Shown here piece by piece: positions 18,124 through 28,404 of a stretch of 64,000 nt of DNA. Positions within the stretch are counted from its first letter, which is position 1. Every line of letters begins with the position of its first letter. Both the position numbers and the translations under genes were made by a program. The notes under the pieces are model-generated. The model worked only from the letters and a program-made list of their open reading frames with translations, ran no database searches and was not told the origin of the DNA. The DNA comes from Devosia sp. GTDB lineage: Bacteria > Pseudomonadota > Alphaproteobacteria > Rhizobiales > Devosiaceae. The stretch covers positions 1 to 64,000 of the forward strand of contig JAQGJK010000021.1 in NCBI GenBank assembly GCA_028290665.1, read 5' to 3'.

Positions 18124-20963
18124 CACACCGCCTCGACGAGGTGCAAATCCAGATCTTTTGTCGGGCACACAACTGGCTTCGCCTTGTCGAAGGCAACGAC
18201 CTGTTTCCAGGCTGCTTCCACATGATCGACGGTGAGAAAGACCAGGTCGCCCTCCTGTGCCAGTCGCATGGCCACGTCGATCGCCTCGGTTTCGGGGAGT
18301 ACGACATGGATGCGGCTCGACGAGCACCCGGTAGACAGGGCGCCCTGCCGCAAGAGCGCCGCTAGCGTTTGAGGTTGGCGTCCCCGCAGTTCGTCGTCTT
18401 CCTTGAACACCACGACGTCGAAAATCCTTGCTGCCAATGCACCCATTTCAAGGATGTCGGAATCTCGGCGGTCACCGGCGATGCCGATAAGGCCAATCGT
18501 GCGCTGGTACTTGGGACGCATCTGATCGACCAGTTTGCCGATGGCTTGCAGCCCCGCCGGGTTGTGGCAGTAATCGACAATCGTTTTGAAGCCATGGCCA
18601 TCAAAGACATTCATTCTCCCGGGGGACTGCTCGAACGACGTCGTAAACGTCTGCAATCCCGACCGTATCGTCTTCAGCTGCACGCCGTGACAGTACGCCA
18701 TTGCAACGGCGGCAAGGGCGTTCGCAACGTTGAACTCTGCCCAGCCCTCGAAGGTGGCCGGGATTTCGGCCGCCTTCATCAGGTAAATCGACTCGTTGTT
18801 CTCATAGATGACAAGATCCCAGCCATCCTCCATCCGCTCGCGGCAGACAGCCCGCCCGCCTTCGGCGATATGCTGCCTCAAGAATTCCGGCCGCTCGCTT
18901 TCGTCCCTGAGCGAGAAATAGCAGATACTGCCGCCTGCGTGGCGCGCCATGTCGGCCGTGTATTCATTGTCCGCGTTGAGAATGCTCCAGCCGGAGCGTC
19001 GCACCGATTCCGTCACGACCGACTTTACCGCCGCAAGATCCTCGATCGTGTCGATACCGCGCAGCCCCAGATGGTCCTCGGTGACGTTGAGGACAGCGCC
19101 GATATCGCATTCGTCAAAGGCAAGGCCCTCGCGCAGCATGCCGCCGCGAGCGCATTCGAGAACGGCAACATCGACGCTCGGTTCTCGCAACACGATGCGC
19201 GCGCTTTGCGGGCCGGAACAGTCACCCGCCGCGATTTGTCGGCTATTCAGATAGATGCCAGTGGTTGAGGTCAAACCGACATTGACCCCGGTCTGTTCCA
19301 AAATATGCCCCAACATCCGGGCCGTCGTCGATTTTCCGTTGGTGCCGGTGATCGCAAAAATGGGAATGCGGCCATCGGTCCCTTTGGGGAACAGCAGTTC
19401 GAGTACCGGACGGGCCACGTTCCGAGGACGCCCCTGAAACGGCTCGAGATGCATGCGGAAACCCGGCCCCGCATTGACCTCGATGATCCCCCCGCCGGTC
19501 TCGAGGACTGACTTCCGGATATCCGGGCAGACAAAATCGATACCGGCGATATCAAGCCCGACAATCTGGGCGGCCCGTCGCGCGATCAAGGCGTTATCGG
19601 GGTGAATTTCATCGGTGCGGTCAATCGCCGTCCCCCCGGTCGAGAGGTTTGCGGTCGGGCGCAGCATCACGGTTTGCCCGGACGCCGGAACACTGGTGAG
19701 GTCCAGGTTCGCGCGACGTAGAAAATATTCGACGGACTCATCGGTCTCGATGCGCGTAAGCACCGACGAATGCCCCTGGCCGCGCCGCGGGTCGAGGTTC
19801 ACTTCGGCGATCAACTCGGCAATGGAGCTATGACCGTCCCCCACCACATGAGCCGGGATGCGCTCGGCGAGGGCGACTACCTCGCCACCGATGACCAGGA
19901 TGCGATGGTCGGCGCCGGCGAAGAATTGCTCGACGATGACCGTGCGGCCATGTTCGCGAGCCTGCTCGAAGCCCCAGCGAACCTGCTCCGCATTAGCGAG
20001 ATCGATGTTCACGCCGCGGCCGTGATTGCCGTCAAGCGGTTTCGTCACGACCGGATAACCAAGCCGGGCTGCGGCGGCACAGGCTTCATCGGCCGTGCGC
20101 ACGAGTTCGCCTTTCGGCACCGGCAATGCCGCTTGGCTAAGGAGCAGTTTGGTGAGATCTTTGTCGGCGGCAATGCCGGTGGCGACTTCGGACGTCAAAT
20201 CGCTGCAGCTTGCGCAGATCCGCTTTTGATGCCGGCCCTGGCCGAGCAGAACGAGGCTCGACTCATCTTGTCTGGTGAAGGGGATGCCCCGCCGCTCTGC
20301 TTCGTGGACAAGCGACGCGGTGGTGGGGCCAAAGGCTCTGCCGGCAGCAAGCGAGCGAAGGCGATCTAACCCCGCCGAAAAATCGAACGATTCTGCGGAT
20401 TTTTCAGCGTCCAAAATTGTTGCCGCCAGAATTTCATCGTCCGGGGCCGTTTCGACAATTCGGTCGGGGTCTCCGAGGCCTTGCAGATTTGCCGGAAGCA
20501 CGGAGTCGATCAGTTCAAGGGCAAGCCGCCCGGCTGCTAACCCCACCTGCTCGTCAATGAATGAATACATGACGTAATATCGCCCGGGTTGACCCTTGAC
20601 CGAGCGCGTCTTTCCCCGCGTCACCCGGTCGCCGACCATGCTTTGCAGTTCGAGGGCTACATGTTCGGCGACGTGGCCGAGCCAGGTCCCTTCACGCATC
20701 CGCCGAATAAAGCCCCCGGCTTCCCCATAGCTGCAACCATGCTCGTCCAAGCCAGGGAGAACGTGAGTCAGCGCTTCGGTAAAACCGGGCAGTTTGTCGG
20801 TTGGAAAGGCCTCCAAGGAACCGAGGTCGAGTTCTATCCGGATCATCGGCAGGTGACTGTAAAGATGAGGGCCACGAAAAACCCGTGCTTCGTTGACACG
20901 CATGGAAACGTGCTGCGCAATGGCAGCCTGAGCTTCGCTCATTTGAATATTCCTTTGAGCCAA
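18123..20963 (-). CDS. cphA: cyanophycin synthetase
   Basis: N-terminal domain, ATP-grasp (KPLDGNHGRGV...NAGPGFRMHLEP) and Mur-ligase domain (GTNGKSTTARMLGHIL), 946 aa. Confidence 0.95.
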   Translation of the reverse strand: MAQRNIQMSEAQAAIAQHVSMRVNEARVFRGPHLYSHLPMIRIELDLGSLEAFPTDKLPGFTEALTHVLPGLDEHGCSYGEAGGFIRRMREGTWLGHVAEHVALELQSMVGDRVTRGKTRSVKGQPGRYYVMYSFIDEQVGLAAGRLALELIDSVLPANLQGLGDPDRIVETAPDDEILAATILDAEKSAESFDFSAGLDRLRSLAAGRAFGPTTASLVHEAERRGIPFTRQDESSLVLLGQGRHQKRICASCSDLTSEVATGIAADKDLTKLLLSQAALPVPKGELVRTADEACAAAARLGYPVVTKPLDGNHGRGVNIDLANAEQVRWGFEQAREHGRTVIVEQFFAGADHRILVIGGEVVALAERIPAHVVGDGHSSIAELIAEVNLDPRRGQGHSSVLTRIETDESVEYFLRRANLDLTSVPASGQTVMLRPTANLSTGGTAIDRTDEIHPDNALIARRAAQIVGLDIAGIDFVCPDIRKSVLETGGGIIEVNAGPGFRMHLEPFQGRPRNVARPVLELLFPKGTDGRIPIFAITGTNGKSTTARMLGHILEQTGVNVGLTSTTGIYLNSRQIAAGDCSGPQSARIVLREPSVDVAVLECARGGMLREGLAFDECDIGAVLNVTEDHLGLRGIDTIEDLAAVKSVVTESVRRSGWSILNADNEYTADMARHAGGSICYFSLRDESERPEFLRQHIAEGGRAVCRERMEDGWDLVIYENNESIYLMKAAEIPATFEGWAEFNVANALAAVAMAYCHGVQLKTIRSGLQTFTTSFEQSPGRMNVFDGHGFKTIVDYCHNPAGLQAIGKLVDQMRPKYQRTIGLIGIAGDRRDSDILEMGALAARIFDVVVFKEDDELRGRQPQTLAALLRQGALSTGCSSSRIHVVLPETEAIDVAMRLAQEGDLVFLTVDHVEAAWKQVVAFDKAKPVVCPTKDLDLHLVEAV

Positions 20964-21395
20964 CGGCGGCGTATATTTGTCTGATCAACCAAGGGGCCGG
21001 CAGAGCGTTCCGGGCTTTCTGCGCCGAGGACTTACTAAGACCTCGATCCAAGGCAGGCGCTAACAAAAGTTAGGGGAACTGCGGATTGCTCATTTGGCAG
21101 CTGTTTCAAGTCACAAGTAGAGTTCGGAATCGTCATTCCGCAGGTTGAGGTGCGTCAGCGCGGGTCAGCGCTCTACCGCTTGCAGGTCAGCAATGTCTGG
21201 GTCGGGAGCGAGGACAACATGGCAATGCCAATGTATTGCGGCTATGGGATCAAGGGTGTCGATCCTCTGGAGCGTGTTCGGGGCGATTACTTCGCCGATG
21301 GCAACTATCTCGAGGTCCGGCGGGCCTCGGCGCAGGTACAAAAGGGCATGTGCAATCGCCTTGGCCCGATGACTCGACGGCTTCGCTCCCTTGCA

Positions 21396-22244
21396 TCAAG
21401 CGTTGCGGCGAGCGATGTTGTCTGGAACGGCAACCTCCCAAAAATTCTGGGCTAGCTGCATCAGCGCCTCACGCATCGAACTTCCAGCCATGGCTCGCCC
21501 GTGGCCGGTTATCAGCAATTCCGGCTGGAGCGCAGCGAGCGTCGCGACAGAGGCGGCCGCACTGTGCCAATCCGGCGTGAAATAGCGCGGCGGTCCGTGC
21601 ATTTCAGGCTCTTGCACCATGACCTCGTAGACCGACTCCTGGCCGGTCGTGACCACCGCGTCAGCCGCGATGAGGGTCCGGCCGAACTCATGCCAGAGCG
21701 CGATTTGCCCCGGGGCGTGTCCTGGAACATGGATCCAGGTCCAGCCGGGCATGTGGGGGACGCTGCCGTCGGCAGGGAGAATTTTTAGCCTCGCGCCGAC
21801 GTCGACGGGTTCGCGAGGAAAGAGTGGCGACAGGAGTGGCATCAGGCCCCCGCCAGCACCCGCATTGGGCGGCGGATATCGCAGGCTGCCGTCCAGATAA
21901 GGCTTCTCGGTCAAATGCGTGTAGACCGGAGCATCCCAGTGATCGGCAAGCTCCACAAGCGCTCCAACGTGATCGAAATGCCCGTGCGTTATTATGATCG
22001 CTGCCGGTCGACTGGTTTCGCCAAAGCGACTGGCCGCCGCGTCCTTGATAGCTTTGGCAGCGCCAGGGATGCCTGCGTCGATCAACACCCAGCCGCGGTC
22101 ACCAGCCGCTGGCAAGCCATGGAAGATAACATTAACCAACGTTGTGCGACGGTAGGCGAGGTCCGCTGCAATCTCGTGGAGATGCTCGGCAAGCTGGCGC
22201 TCTGGAGCTAGTGCGACCGGTTGCAGCGGTATTTGGCTTGCCAT
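21396..22244 (-). CDS. MBL-fold metallohydrolase
   Basis: THGHFDHVGALVELADHW metal motif, VPGHAPGQIALW. Confidence 0.9.
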   Translation of the reverse strand: MASQIPLQPVALAPERQLAEHLHEIAADLAYRRTTLVNVIFHGLPAAGDRGWVLIDAGIPGAAKAIKDAAASRFGETSRPAAIIITHGHFDHVGALVELADHWDAPVYTHLTEKPYLDGSLRYPPPNAGAGGGLMPLLSPLFPREPVDVGARLKILPADGSVPHMPGWTWIHVPGHAPGQIALWHEFGRTLIAADAVVTTGQESVYEVMVQEPEMHGPPRYFTPDWHSAAASVATLAALQPELLITGHGRAMAGSSMREALMQLAQNFWEVAVPDNIARRNA

Positions 22245-23130
22245 GTCGCACCCTGTATATTGAGCGGTCTCAACCTAATGAGCGTGTTACGGTTCCGAGA
22301 GGGCAACTTCGAACGATATGGGAAGGCCAGACGCTCGCAAATCCTGACAATTGGAGCATAGAGAACGCGAGGTGCCCCTATGCGCACGCTCCAAGTTTCA
22401 ACGAGGGATATTGTGCGGCCACGTTTCGGACGGCCCTAAAGTACCAGTCTTGCGCCGAAAAAAGGACGCGACAAGCAATTTGCAAAGCGCAGCTAACGCT
22501 TGGTTTTGACCCAACTGTCGATCTTGACCTGGATCATCAGGATGCATTCACCTCGGGAGGACGCCTGCACCCTTTCCTGCGTCTCTGGAAGGTCCAGCGT
22601 CACCGCCATCCAGACAATCCCCACGTCACCAATTCGGTAGCGAAACCTTCGGTAGTCGCAGGTTTCAAACGTCGACACTGCAGACTCCTGGAAGCGACCA
22701 ATCATAGGCAGAAAAACACCGCGTCGCAGAGGCAACAATAAACCTTGTTAAAGACACCGGCACCAATTTTTGCGGAGACTTTCTGCAACTCCAGCCGCCG
22801 GATGGCAGATAGCTCCGGCTACCCGATTTGCCTGTTGATTGACCGGCCCCTGCGGAGGCTGCGGCCTTCTCCCTCCCGCGCTGGCAACTCGATGAAAACA
22901 ACCGAAGCAAGTGCACTGCAGCGGCCGCTGCCTAACGGCGTGCTCAAGATCGTTGCCATGGGTGCGAAGGAGGATCCGCCGCCCGAGCGCTACCCTGCTT
23001 CTGCAGCCCAGCAGCGGCCTGTTCCGACAATCTCCCTCATAAGCGGTAGCTGCATTACCACGCGACCCACCGGCGATAGGGTGCCGAGGTCCTGGCGCAA
23101 CAGCGCAAGGCAACCGAGGAGGATATATCC

Positions 23131-23598
23131 ATGCGCTCGCTTGCAATTCTCACAGCCGGCTTACTCTGCGTATCGTCCAGTGCCGGGTTCGCCCAGGACG
23201 CACCGGTTCCCGGCGTTATCGCTTCGGGGCCACCAGTCGACATTTTCATGGAAGTGACAACCGGATCCAATGGTGAGCCAATCCTGTCGGCCAACGAGTT
23301 CGAGCTGGTCACCGGCGGCTACTATCGCTTCAATTTCGTCTGCCCAGATGCCAAGGACGATTCCACCGGGTTCCACCTCGAGGTCAACCGGGTGCTCGAG
23401 AACTCGCACCTGCGCGTCGTTAGCATCGGTGACATCGAAGTCTATCTGCAGGGCCTGAGCTTCCGAGCCTTGGAGTGCGACGAGGCGGGAGCCGCACGGT
23501 TCAGCTTCCATCCAATGCGGCCTGGCACCTACGAGATCTATGTCCGTGACCACTCCGAGCCGCCGCAGGAAGCCCTGGGGCAGTTCCTCGTGCAATAA
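23131..23598 (+). CDS. hypothetical exported protein, possibly cupredoxin-like
   Basis: Signal peptide ending in FAQD; beta-rich sequence; fold assignment is a guess. Confidence 0.55.
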   Translation: MRSLAILTAGLLCVSSSAGFAQDAPVPGVIASGPPVDIFMEVTTGSNGEPILSANEFELVTGGYYRFNFVCPDAKDDSTGFHLEVNRVLENSHLRVVSIGDIEVYLQGLSFRALECDEAGAARFSFHPMRPGTYEIYVRDHSEPPQEALGQFLVQ

Positions 23599-23610
23599 GA
23601 CCAAGTCGGG

Positions 23611-23628
23611 CTGCCGCTGGTGCGGCAG
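23611..23628 (+). terminator. possible hairpin after the 23131-23598 gene
   Basis: ctgccgc tggt gcggcag inverted repeat 13 nt after the stop; no strong T-run. Confidence 0.3.
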
Positions 23629-23690
23629 TCATTCACCACGAGCGTGACCCTACTTCCCATCCTGCGCTGCTGCCACTACGACGCCAGTCG

Positions 23691-23930
23691 CTAGCCATTC
23701 CACTTCATGCCCATATAGAGTTCTCCGGACTCCAGCTCCATAAGCATCTGGGCCAGATGTCGCTGCTTGGTGTCTTCTCGTTTCACTTTATTGATCCACA
23801 GAAGGTAGTCGTTGCGCTGATAAGAAGGGCGGGCCTCGTATCTTTCTCGTAATCCGCGGACCTCCAAAGCATCGCGGACGAACTCAGGCATAGTTTCGCG
23901 CTTGCGCAAGGGACGGAGGGCCGGGCTCAT
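23691..23930 (-). CDS. YdeI/OmpD-associated-like short protein (C-terminal-domain length)
   Basis: RPSYQRNDYLLWINKVKREDTKQRHLAQMLMELESGE pattern. Confidence 0.6.
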   Translation of the reverse strand: MSPALRPLRKRETMPEFVRDALEVRGLRERYEARPSYQRNDYLLWINKVKREDTKQRHLAQMLMELESGELYMGMKWNG

Positions 23931-24147
23931 TTCAACCGAGCCCGTGCTACAACCTCGGAGTTGAGATTGGTCCCGACTGAGCCCTTACGCACCGCTGCAA
24001 CTGTCATGACAGGCACTCCTCAAAGTCCGGCGACATCGTCATATCCTGCCGTGCTGACACGAGTTGTCAGGGTGAAAGGCGGTATTAGGATACGTGTCAG
24101 TACCGTTCGGGGTCTAGAGACGTGTGCCAGCCTTTGCGCCCCGGTTC

Positions 24148-25065
24148 TCACCCGATCGCCGGTAACGGCAATCGAGCATTCTCGACGATGCAGGAGATCG
24201 CAGCTGCAAGATCGCTAACATGGGACCGTCGCATCAGAGATCCGCCAAGGCGTGGATTAATCTCGAACACCTTGAGATGCCCATCGGCTGTAAACCTGTA
24301 GTCGATACTGACCGGTCCGCTGAAACTGAGTGGCTCAAGGAAGCGTGCGAATACGAGCAAAGTCTCCAGTGAGGCTTCCACCTTTGAAATCGAGAGCCGA
24401 GTGCCAGATCGCTGGATAGGGCCGCTCAGTTCGTACACATAGGAGCACTGCCATAGAATCTTTCCGTCGCGACAGACGGCGTGGGTGACATAGTCCCTTA
24501 CTCCAGGGATCAACTCTTGAAGAATGTACGGCCGATCGCGCCAAATCGACTGGGTCAGCAATTTGTGCAGGTGAACCTGACTGTTGACGACCTCGATCCC
24601 CGCACCGGCATTCAAGTCCACCCGCTTCAGGACACACGGGAATTGCAAGTCCGCTATCGAATAGGCAGTCGGGCAAAACTCGGCGAGACCGGTCGACTGA
24701 ACGTATGCTGCAAACTTGCTCTTGTCTGACAGAATGGCGAGGGCCGTGAGCTCAGGCGCAAGACTGGAAAAGGTTTTCGGACAAGAGCGGATATGGCGCT
24801 CCAGCAAAGGCACAACGACAGTTCGGCAGCCGGCATCGTCAACGGGGCTGGCGGATAGCTCTCCCTGCAAGACGACCGTCCCAGTCCCTCGGGTCAGTTC
24901 CCAGACCTTGGAATCGACCGCAATGGCTTTCATCCATGAGTCGCTATGCGTTCCATAGATAATCACGCGTGATTTCGTGTCGTGTTGGCTCATCGGCCCT
25001 GGCCCATGCGAATGGAGTGCACTGCGAAGCGCGACGATATGATTCGAAGGCGTCCGATCGATCAT
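24148..25065 (-). CDS. ATP-grasp domain protein
   Basis: FPCVLKRVDLNAGAGIEVV, SIDYRFTADGHLKVFEINPRLGGSLMRR. Confidence 0.75.
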   Translation of the reverse strand: MIDRTPSNHIVALRSALHSHGPGPMSQHDTKSRVIIYGTHSDSWMKAIAVDSKVWELTRGTGTVVLQGELSASPVDDAGCRTVVVPLLERHIRSCPKTFSSLAPELTALAILSDKSKFAAYVQSTGLAEFCPTAYSIADLQFPCVLKRVDLNAGAGIEVVNSQVHLHKLLTQSIWRDRPYILQELIPGVRDYVTHAVCRDGKILWQCSYVYELSGPIQRSGTRLSISKVEASLETLLVFARFLEPLSFSGPVSIDYRFTADGHLKVFEINPRLGGSLMRRSHVSDLAAAISCIVENARLPLPAIG

Positions 25066-25242
25066 CGTTATCGCAACTGTCGGCAGGACCTACCCCGATT
25101 TTCAATGGCTGACCGGCCAAGTAACTGAAATCTCGACTCCTGCAAGCAGGCTTTGCAGGATCGCTCTGCTCCCCCGACCTTCAAAGCCTTGCGCATTGTC
25201 GTCAAAACCGCTGGCCCGCGGGTGCTGCTGTACGCACGATTC

Positions 25243-25566
25243 TCAGGTCTGCAATGGGCCCCGATCAGTCCAGCTTCCGACCGGGCCAGTCGCGTCCTGA
25301 AGCGTGCCGACATAACCAAGCCCGTCGCCAGTGACGTCGTCAAACGACCCCTCGCCATAGGCGAGCATCCAGCGAATTTCGCCCGTGTCATGGCGCGTCA
25401 TCCAATAGTGAAAAACGAAGTTTTCGCGAAGAGACGGGTTTAGGGCCGGCCCGGCAGTGGCAGACGTGTTCGGTAAGTCATCGGAATGCGTAGCGGCCCG
25501 GACAAGGTCGATGGTCACCAGACCGAACTCCCAACTCATGCGCCCGAGATTTGGTTTTAATGCCAA
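25243..25566 (-). pseudogene. PAS-like domain fragment
   Basis: HYWMTRHDTGEIRWMLAYGEGSFDDVTGDGLGYVGTLQDAT resembles the C-terminal half of a PAS domain; no output domain. Confidence 0.4.
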
Positions 25567-25781
25567 GTCGGTTGGGGAACTGATGATAGCCCTAGTTCGC
25601 TCATCGATTGCGTTTTGACCACATCCTCAACAAACGCGGTCGGCCCCAGGCACATATCTGGGTTGTCTTCAGTCGAAACTGCTTACGCGCGGACAGCGCT
25701 TAGACGCCCTAGGCAAGCTGGCGACGACGCAGAATGGAGGAGCGAGGCCCTGTCACTTGAACCTGAGCATAGCGACTGTCT

Positions 25782-26975
25782 TCAGCTGAGCTTTTCTAGC
25801 GAGAGATTTCGCAGAATGCACCCCTCGTTGCCCTCGGCGCTAATCGAAAAGCCCTGCGGAGTAGGCGAAATCACGCAGGTCATTGGGAATTGAGCGGTAC
25901 CGACTGGCCCGGCAGCATCCGTAAGAGTCAGGTTGGCTCCCTCGATCTCGTAGCTGCCAGAGACCAAGTCTTGGGGCGCACTCGGCAGCACCCCTTGGCT
26001 CAGGGTGAAGGTGCCATCTGCCTCGAAATTTGCTGACAAAAGTCGACCATTTGACAACGCTGCGACGTATCGACCAGGCGCGAACCCTGCTTCCACAGTC
26101 GCTGCCATGCTCGTCGTCTCTTCTTGCGCTACCCCAATCTGCCGTTCGAGCTCAGCCAGATCCGTGCCACGCTCGGCAAGCGTATCGGTGAGCGCGATTA
26201 TCTGATCCTGCAGCAGAGCGCGCTGTTGGTCCGAACTCGCAACCTCTTCACTCAGGCTGGTCCGGCGTACCTCAAGTTCGGCGATTGCCGCTTCGAGCTT
26301 ACCTCGACTGTCGGCGAGTTCGGCTTCGGCTTGGCGCGCTTCAGCAATTTTCAGTTGCGCATCGGACTCCGCCTCGCGAGCCTCCTGCAATCGTCGCTCA
26401 AGGTCGGCCACTTGCTCTGCACTGGTGGATGTCTCTTCGTTAAGCTGAGCGAGTGTTTCACGTACGCCTGCCTCTTCAGAGCGAGCAGCCTCGAGGCGAC
26501 CACCCACGTCGGCCAGCTCAGCTGAACGCTGGGAAATTTCGCTCTCGACTGTGACTAGTTCAGCTCTCCGGCCTTCCAGATCCTGGCTGACAGTGCCTAG
26601 CTCCGTCTGAGCGCTTTCCAGTTCGCCACGCCGCGTTTCGAGTGCAGCAACCACTTCCGCGAGCTGGTTTTCAGCAACACTTCGATCGGCTGCCGCTGTA
26701 GTGCTGCCGGCCACCAGTTGCGCCCGTTGCGCCTCGAGAGTCGCAATCTCTTGAGTGAGCGCCTCGAGGCTCCCTGAGGCACTATCGCGCGCCTGCAGTT
26801 CCTGAGTGAGCTGGTTTTCCCGACCGACGAGTTCGCTTATGCGCGTCTCTGCCTGCCTCTGACTCCCGCTGGAGGAAATCCAGACGATCAAAAGCCCAAG
26901 CCACCCCAAAACCGCTAATCCCGCGAGGAGGAGAAACCAAGGGTCGCGCATGCGTATCGAAAGTGAGTTTGCCAT
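25782..26975 (-). CDS. single-TM coiled-coil protein with C-terminal beta-rich domain
   Basis: N-terminal TM, about 250 aa Ala/Glu/Leu heptad-like region, C-terminal GRYVAALSNGRLLSANFEADGTFTLSQG... segment. Confidence 0.7.
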   Translation of the reverse strand: MANSLSIRMRDPWFLLLAGLAVLGWLGLLIVWISSSGSQRQAETRISELVGRENQLTQELQARDSASGSLEALTQEIATLEAQRAQLVAGSTTAAADRSVAENQLAEVVAALETRRGELESAQTELGTVSQDLEGRRAELVTVESEISQRSAELADVGGRLEAARSEEAGVRETLAQLNEETSTSAEQVADLERRLQEAREAESDAQLKIAEARQAEAELADSRGKLEAAIAELEVRRTSLSEEVASSDQQRALLQDQIIALTDTLAERGTDLAELERQIGVAQEETTSMAATVEAGFAPGRYVAALSNGRLLSANFEADGTFTLSQGVLPSAPQDLVSGSYEIEGANLTLTDAAGPVGTAQFPMTCVISPTPQGFSISAEGNEGCILRNLSLEKLS

Positions 26976-27306
26976 AGCTCAAGCTAGCAACATCGTGCGC
27001 TAGCTGTCTATCCTCGTGCCTTGCTCTTGGTCAGGAATGGAGTACGGCGTTTAGCGAGGCTTCATCCATCCTCCGGCTAGGCCCCAGGCCGGCGGGCGAA
27101 GCTTGAAGGAGATCGTGCAGCCAATGCCGCAATCGATCATGTGCAACCTATAACTGGCTATGCTCGGTTGTTCAGAAAGGCCGCGGTGGAGTGCCTGTTG
27201 AGCCTGACCGGCCCGACGGCCTGCGACGGCCCTCAGCAATAAGCTGCCCTTGCCGACTATCTTCGTCTGTCGGGGCCTCGCGCGACGAACACAGCGCCAG
27301 CTGGCG

Positions 27307-28137
27307 TTAGAGCTCCTCGTGCGTGGCAGGATTGCCGTCGAACAGGCGGCCATTGGAGCGGGTCAGTTCTCCGATAAGGCGCATATCGCTGTCGTCGAGC
27401 GCAAAATCCTCAACCTGCAGATTTTCAACCCGCCGTGACGGCGTTGCAGATTTCGGAATCGGCAGCACATCGAGTTCAAGGTGCCAGCGTAGAACCACCT
27501 GGGCCGGGGTGCGGTCGTGCTTTTGCGCCACTTCGAGAATGTTGGCCTCCGTCAGCAGTGACATCCCCTTCCCGAGCGGCGTCCAGGCCTGCGAGAGGAT
27601 CCCCCTGGCTTCATTTGCTTCGCGCTGTTCTGCCTGGTTGAAATAGGGATGGAGCTCGATCTGATTGACGCTCGGCGCCACGCCGGTCTTTTCGATCAGT
27701 CGGTCAAGGTGCTCGGGCAGAAAGTTCGACACCCCGATTGACCGGAGCAGGCCGCGCTCGCGCGCTTCGATCATCGCCTCCCAAGCCTCGAGGAACAGGT
27801 CCTGGCTGGGGTTTGGCCAATGGATCAGATAGAGGTCCAGGTAGTCGAGCCCCGTTCGCAGCACCGACTCCTCGATGGCCGTGATCGCAGCCGCCTTACG
27901 ATGATGGCGTCCGGGGAGCTTGGAGGTAACGCGCACGTCCTCGCGCGGAACGCCTGACTGGCGCACGGCACGACCGACGGCACCCTCGTTTTCGTAATTG
28001 ACTGCCGAGTCCAACAGCCGGTAGCCCTCGTGAAGCGCCGCTGCCATGGCCTCTGCACCGGCAATTCCTCGCAAGGCATAAGTGCCGAGCCCCACTGCTG
28101 GAAGTGTCGTGCCGTCATTCAATGTATGTAGGTTCAT
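27307..28137 (-). CDS. aldo/keto reductase
   Basis: GLGTYALRG, LDSAVNYENEGAVGRAV, IHWPNPSQD, IGVSNFLPEHL. Confidence 0.92.
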   Translation of the reverse strand: MNLHTLNDGTTLPAVGLGTYALRGIAGAEAMAAALHEGYRLLDSAVNYENEGAVGRAVRQSGVPREDVRVTSKLPGRHHRKAAAITAIEESVLRTGLDYLDLYLIHWPNPSQDLFLEAWEAMIEARERGLLRSIGVSNFLPEHLDRLIEKTGVAPSVNQIELHPYFNQAEQREANEARGILSQAWTPLGKGMSLLTEANILEVAQKHDRTPAQVVLRWHLELDVLPIPKSATPSRRVENLQVEDFALDDSDMRLIGELTRSNGRLFDGNPATHEEL

Positions 28138-28404
28138 TGCCCAGCTTTCCGTGTGCGCACCCTGTGAAGCATCACAACGCGGGCCGGTAAATAGGATGAT
28201 GGGCTTAGCGGGGCCTCACGCTGTCAATGGCAACGTTGGGGCCGTAAGCGCAATAACGGCTTTTGGTGGCCGGGTGTCCATGGTGGACATTGGGCCTACG
28301 GTTGGGCTGATGACAGACACCGGACTGCCAGCCGACGCCCGTGAACGTTCAGGTGAATATCTGTAAGCCATTTCTTTGCCTTTCGGTGCAAAGCGCCGCG
28401 GAAA

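Noticed and set aside
28275-28289. tgtcca-tgg-tggaca inverted repeat upstream of the HMGR operon, considered as a PpsR/CrtJ site
   Set aside because: Spacing is TGT-N9-ACA rather than the known TGT-N12-ACA; kept only as an unexplained small repeat
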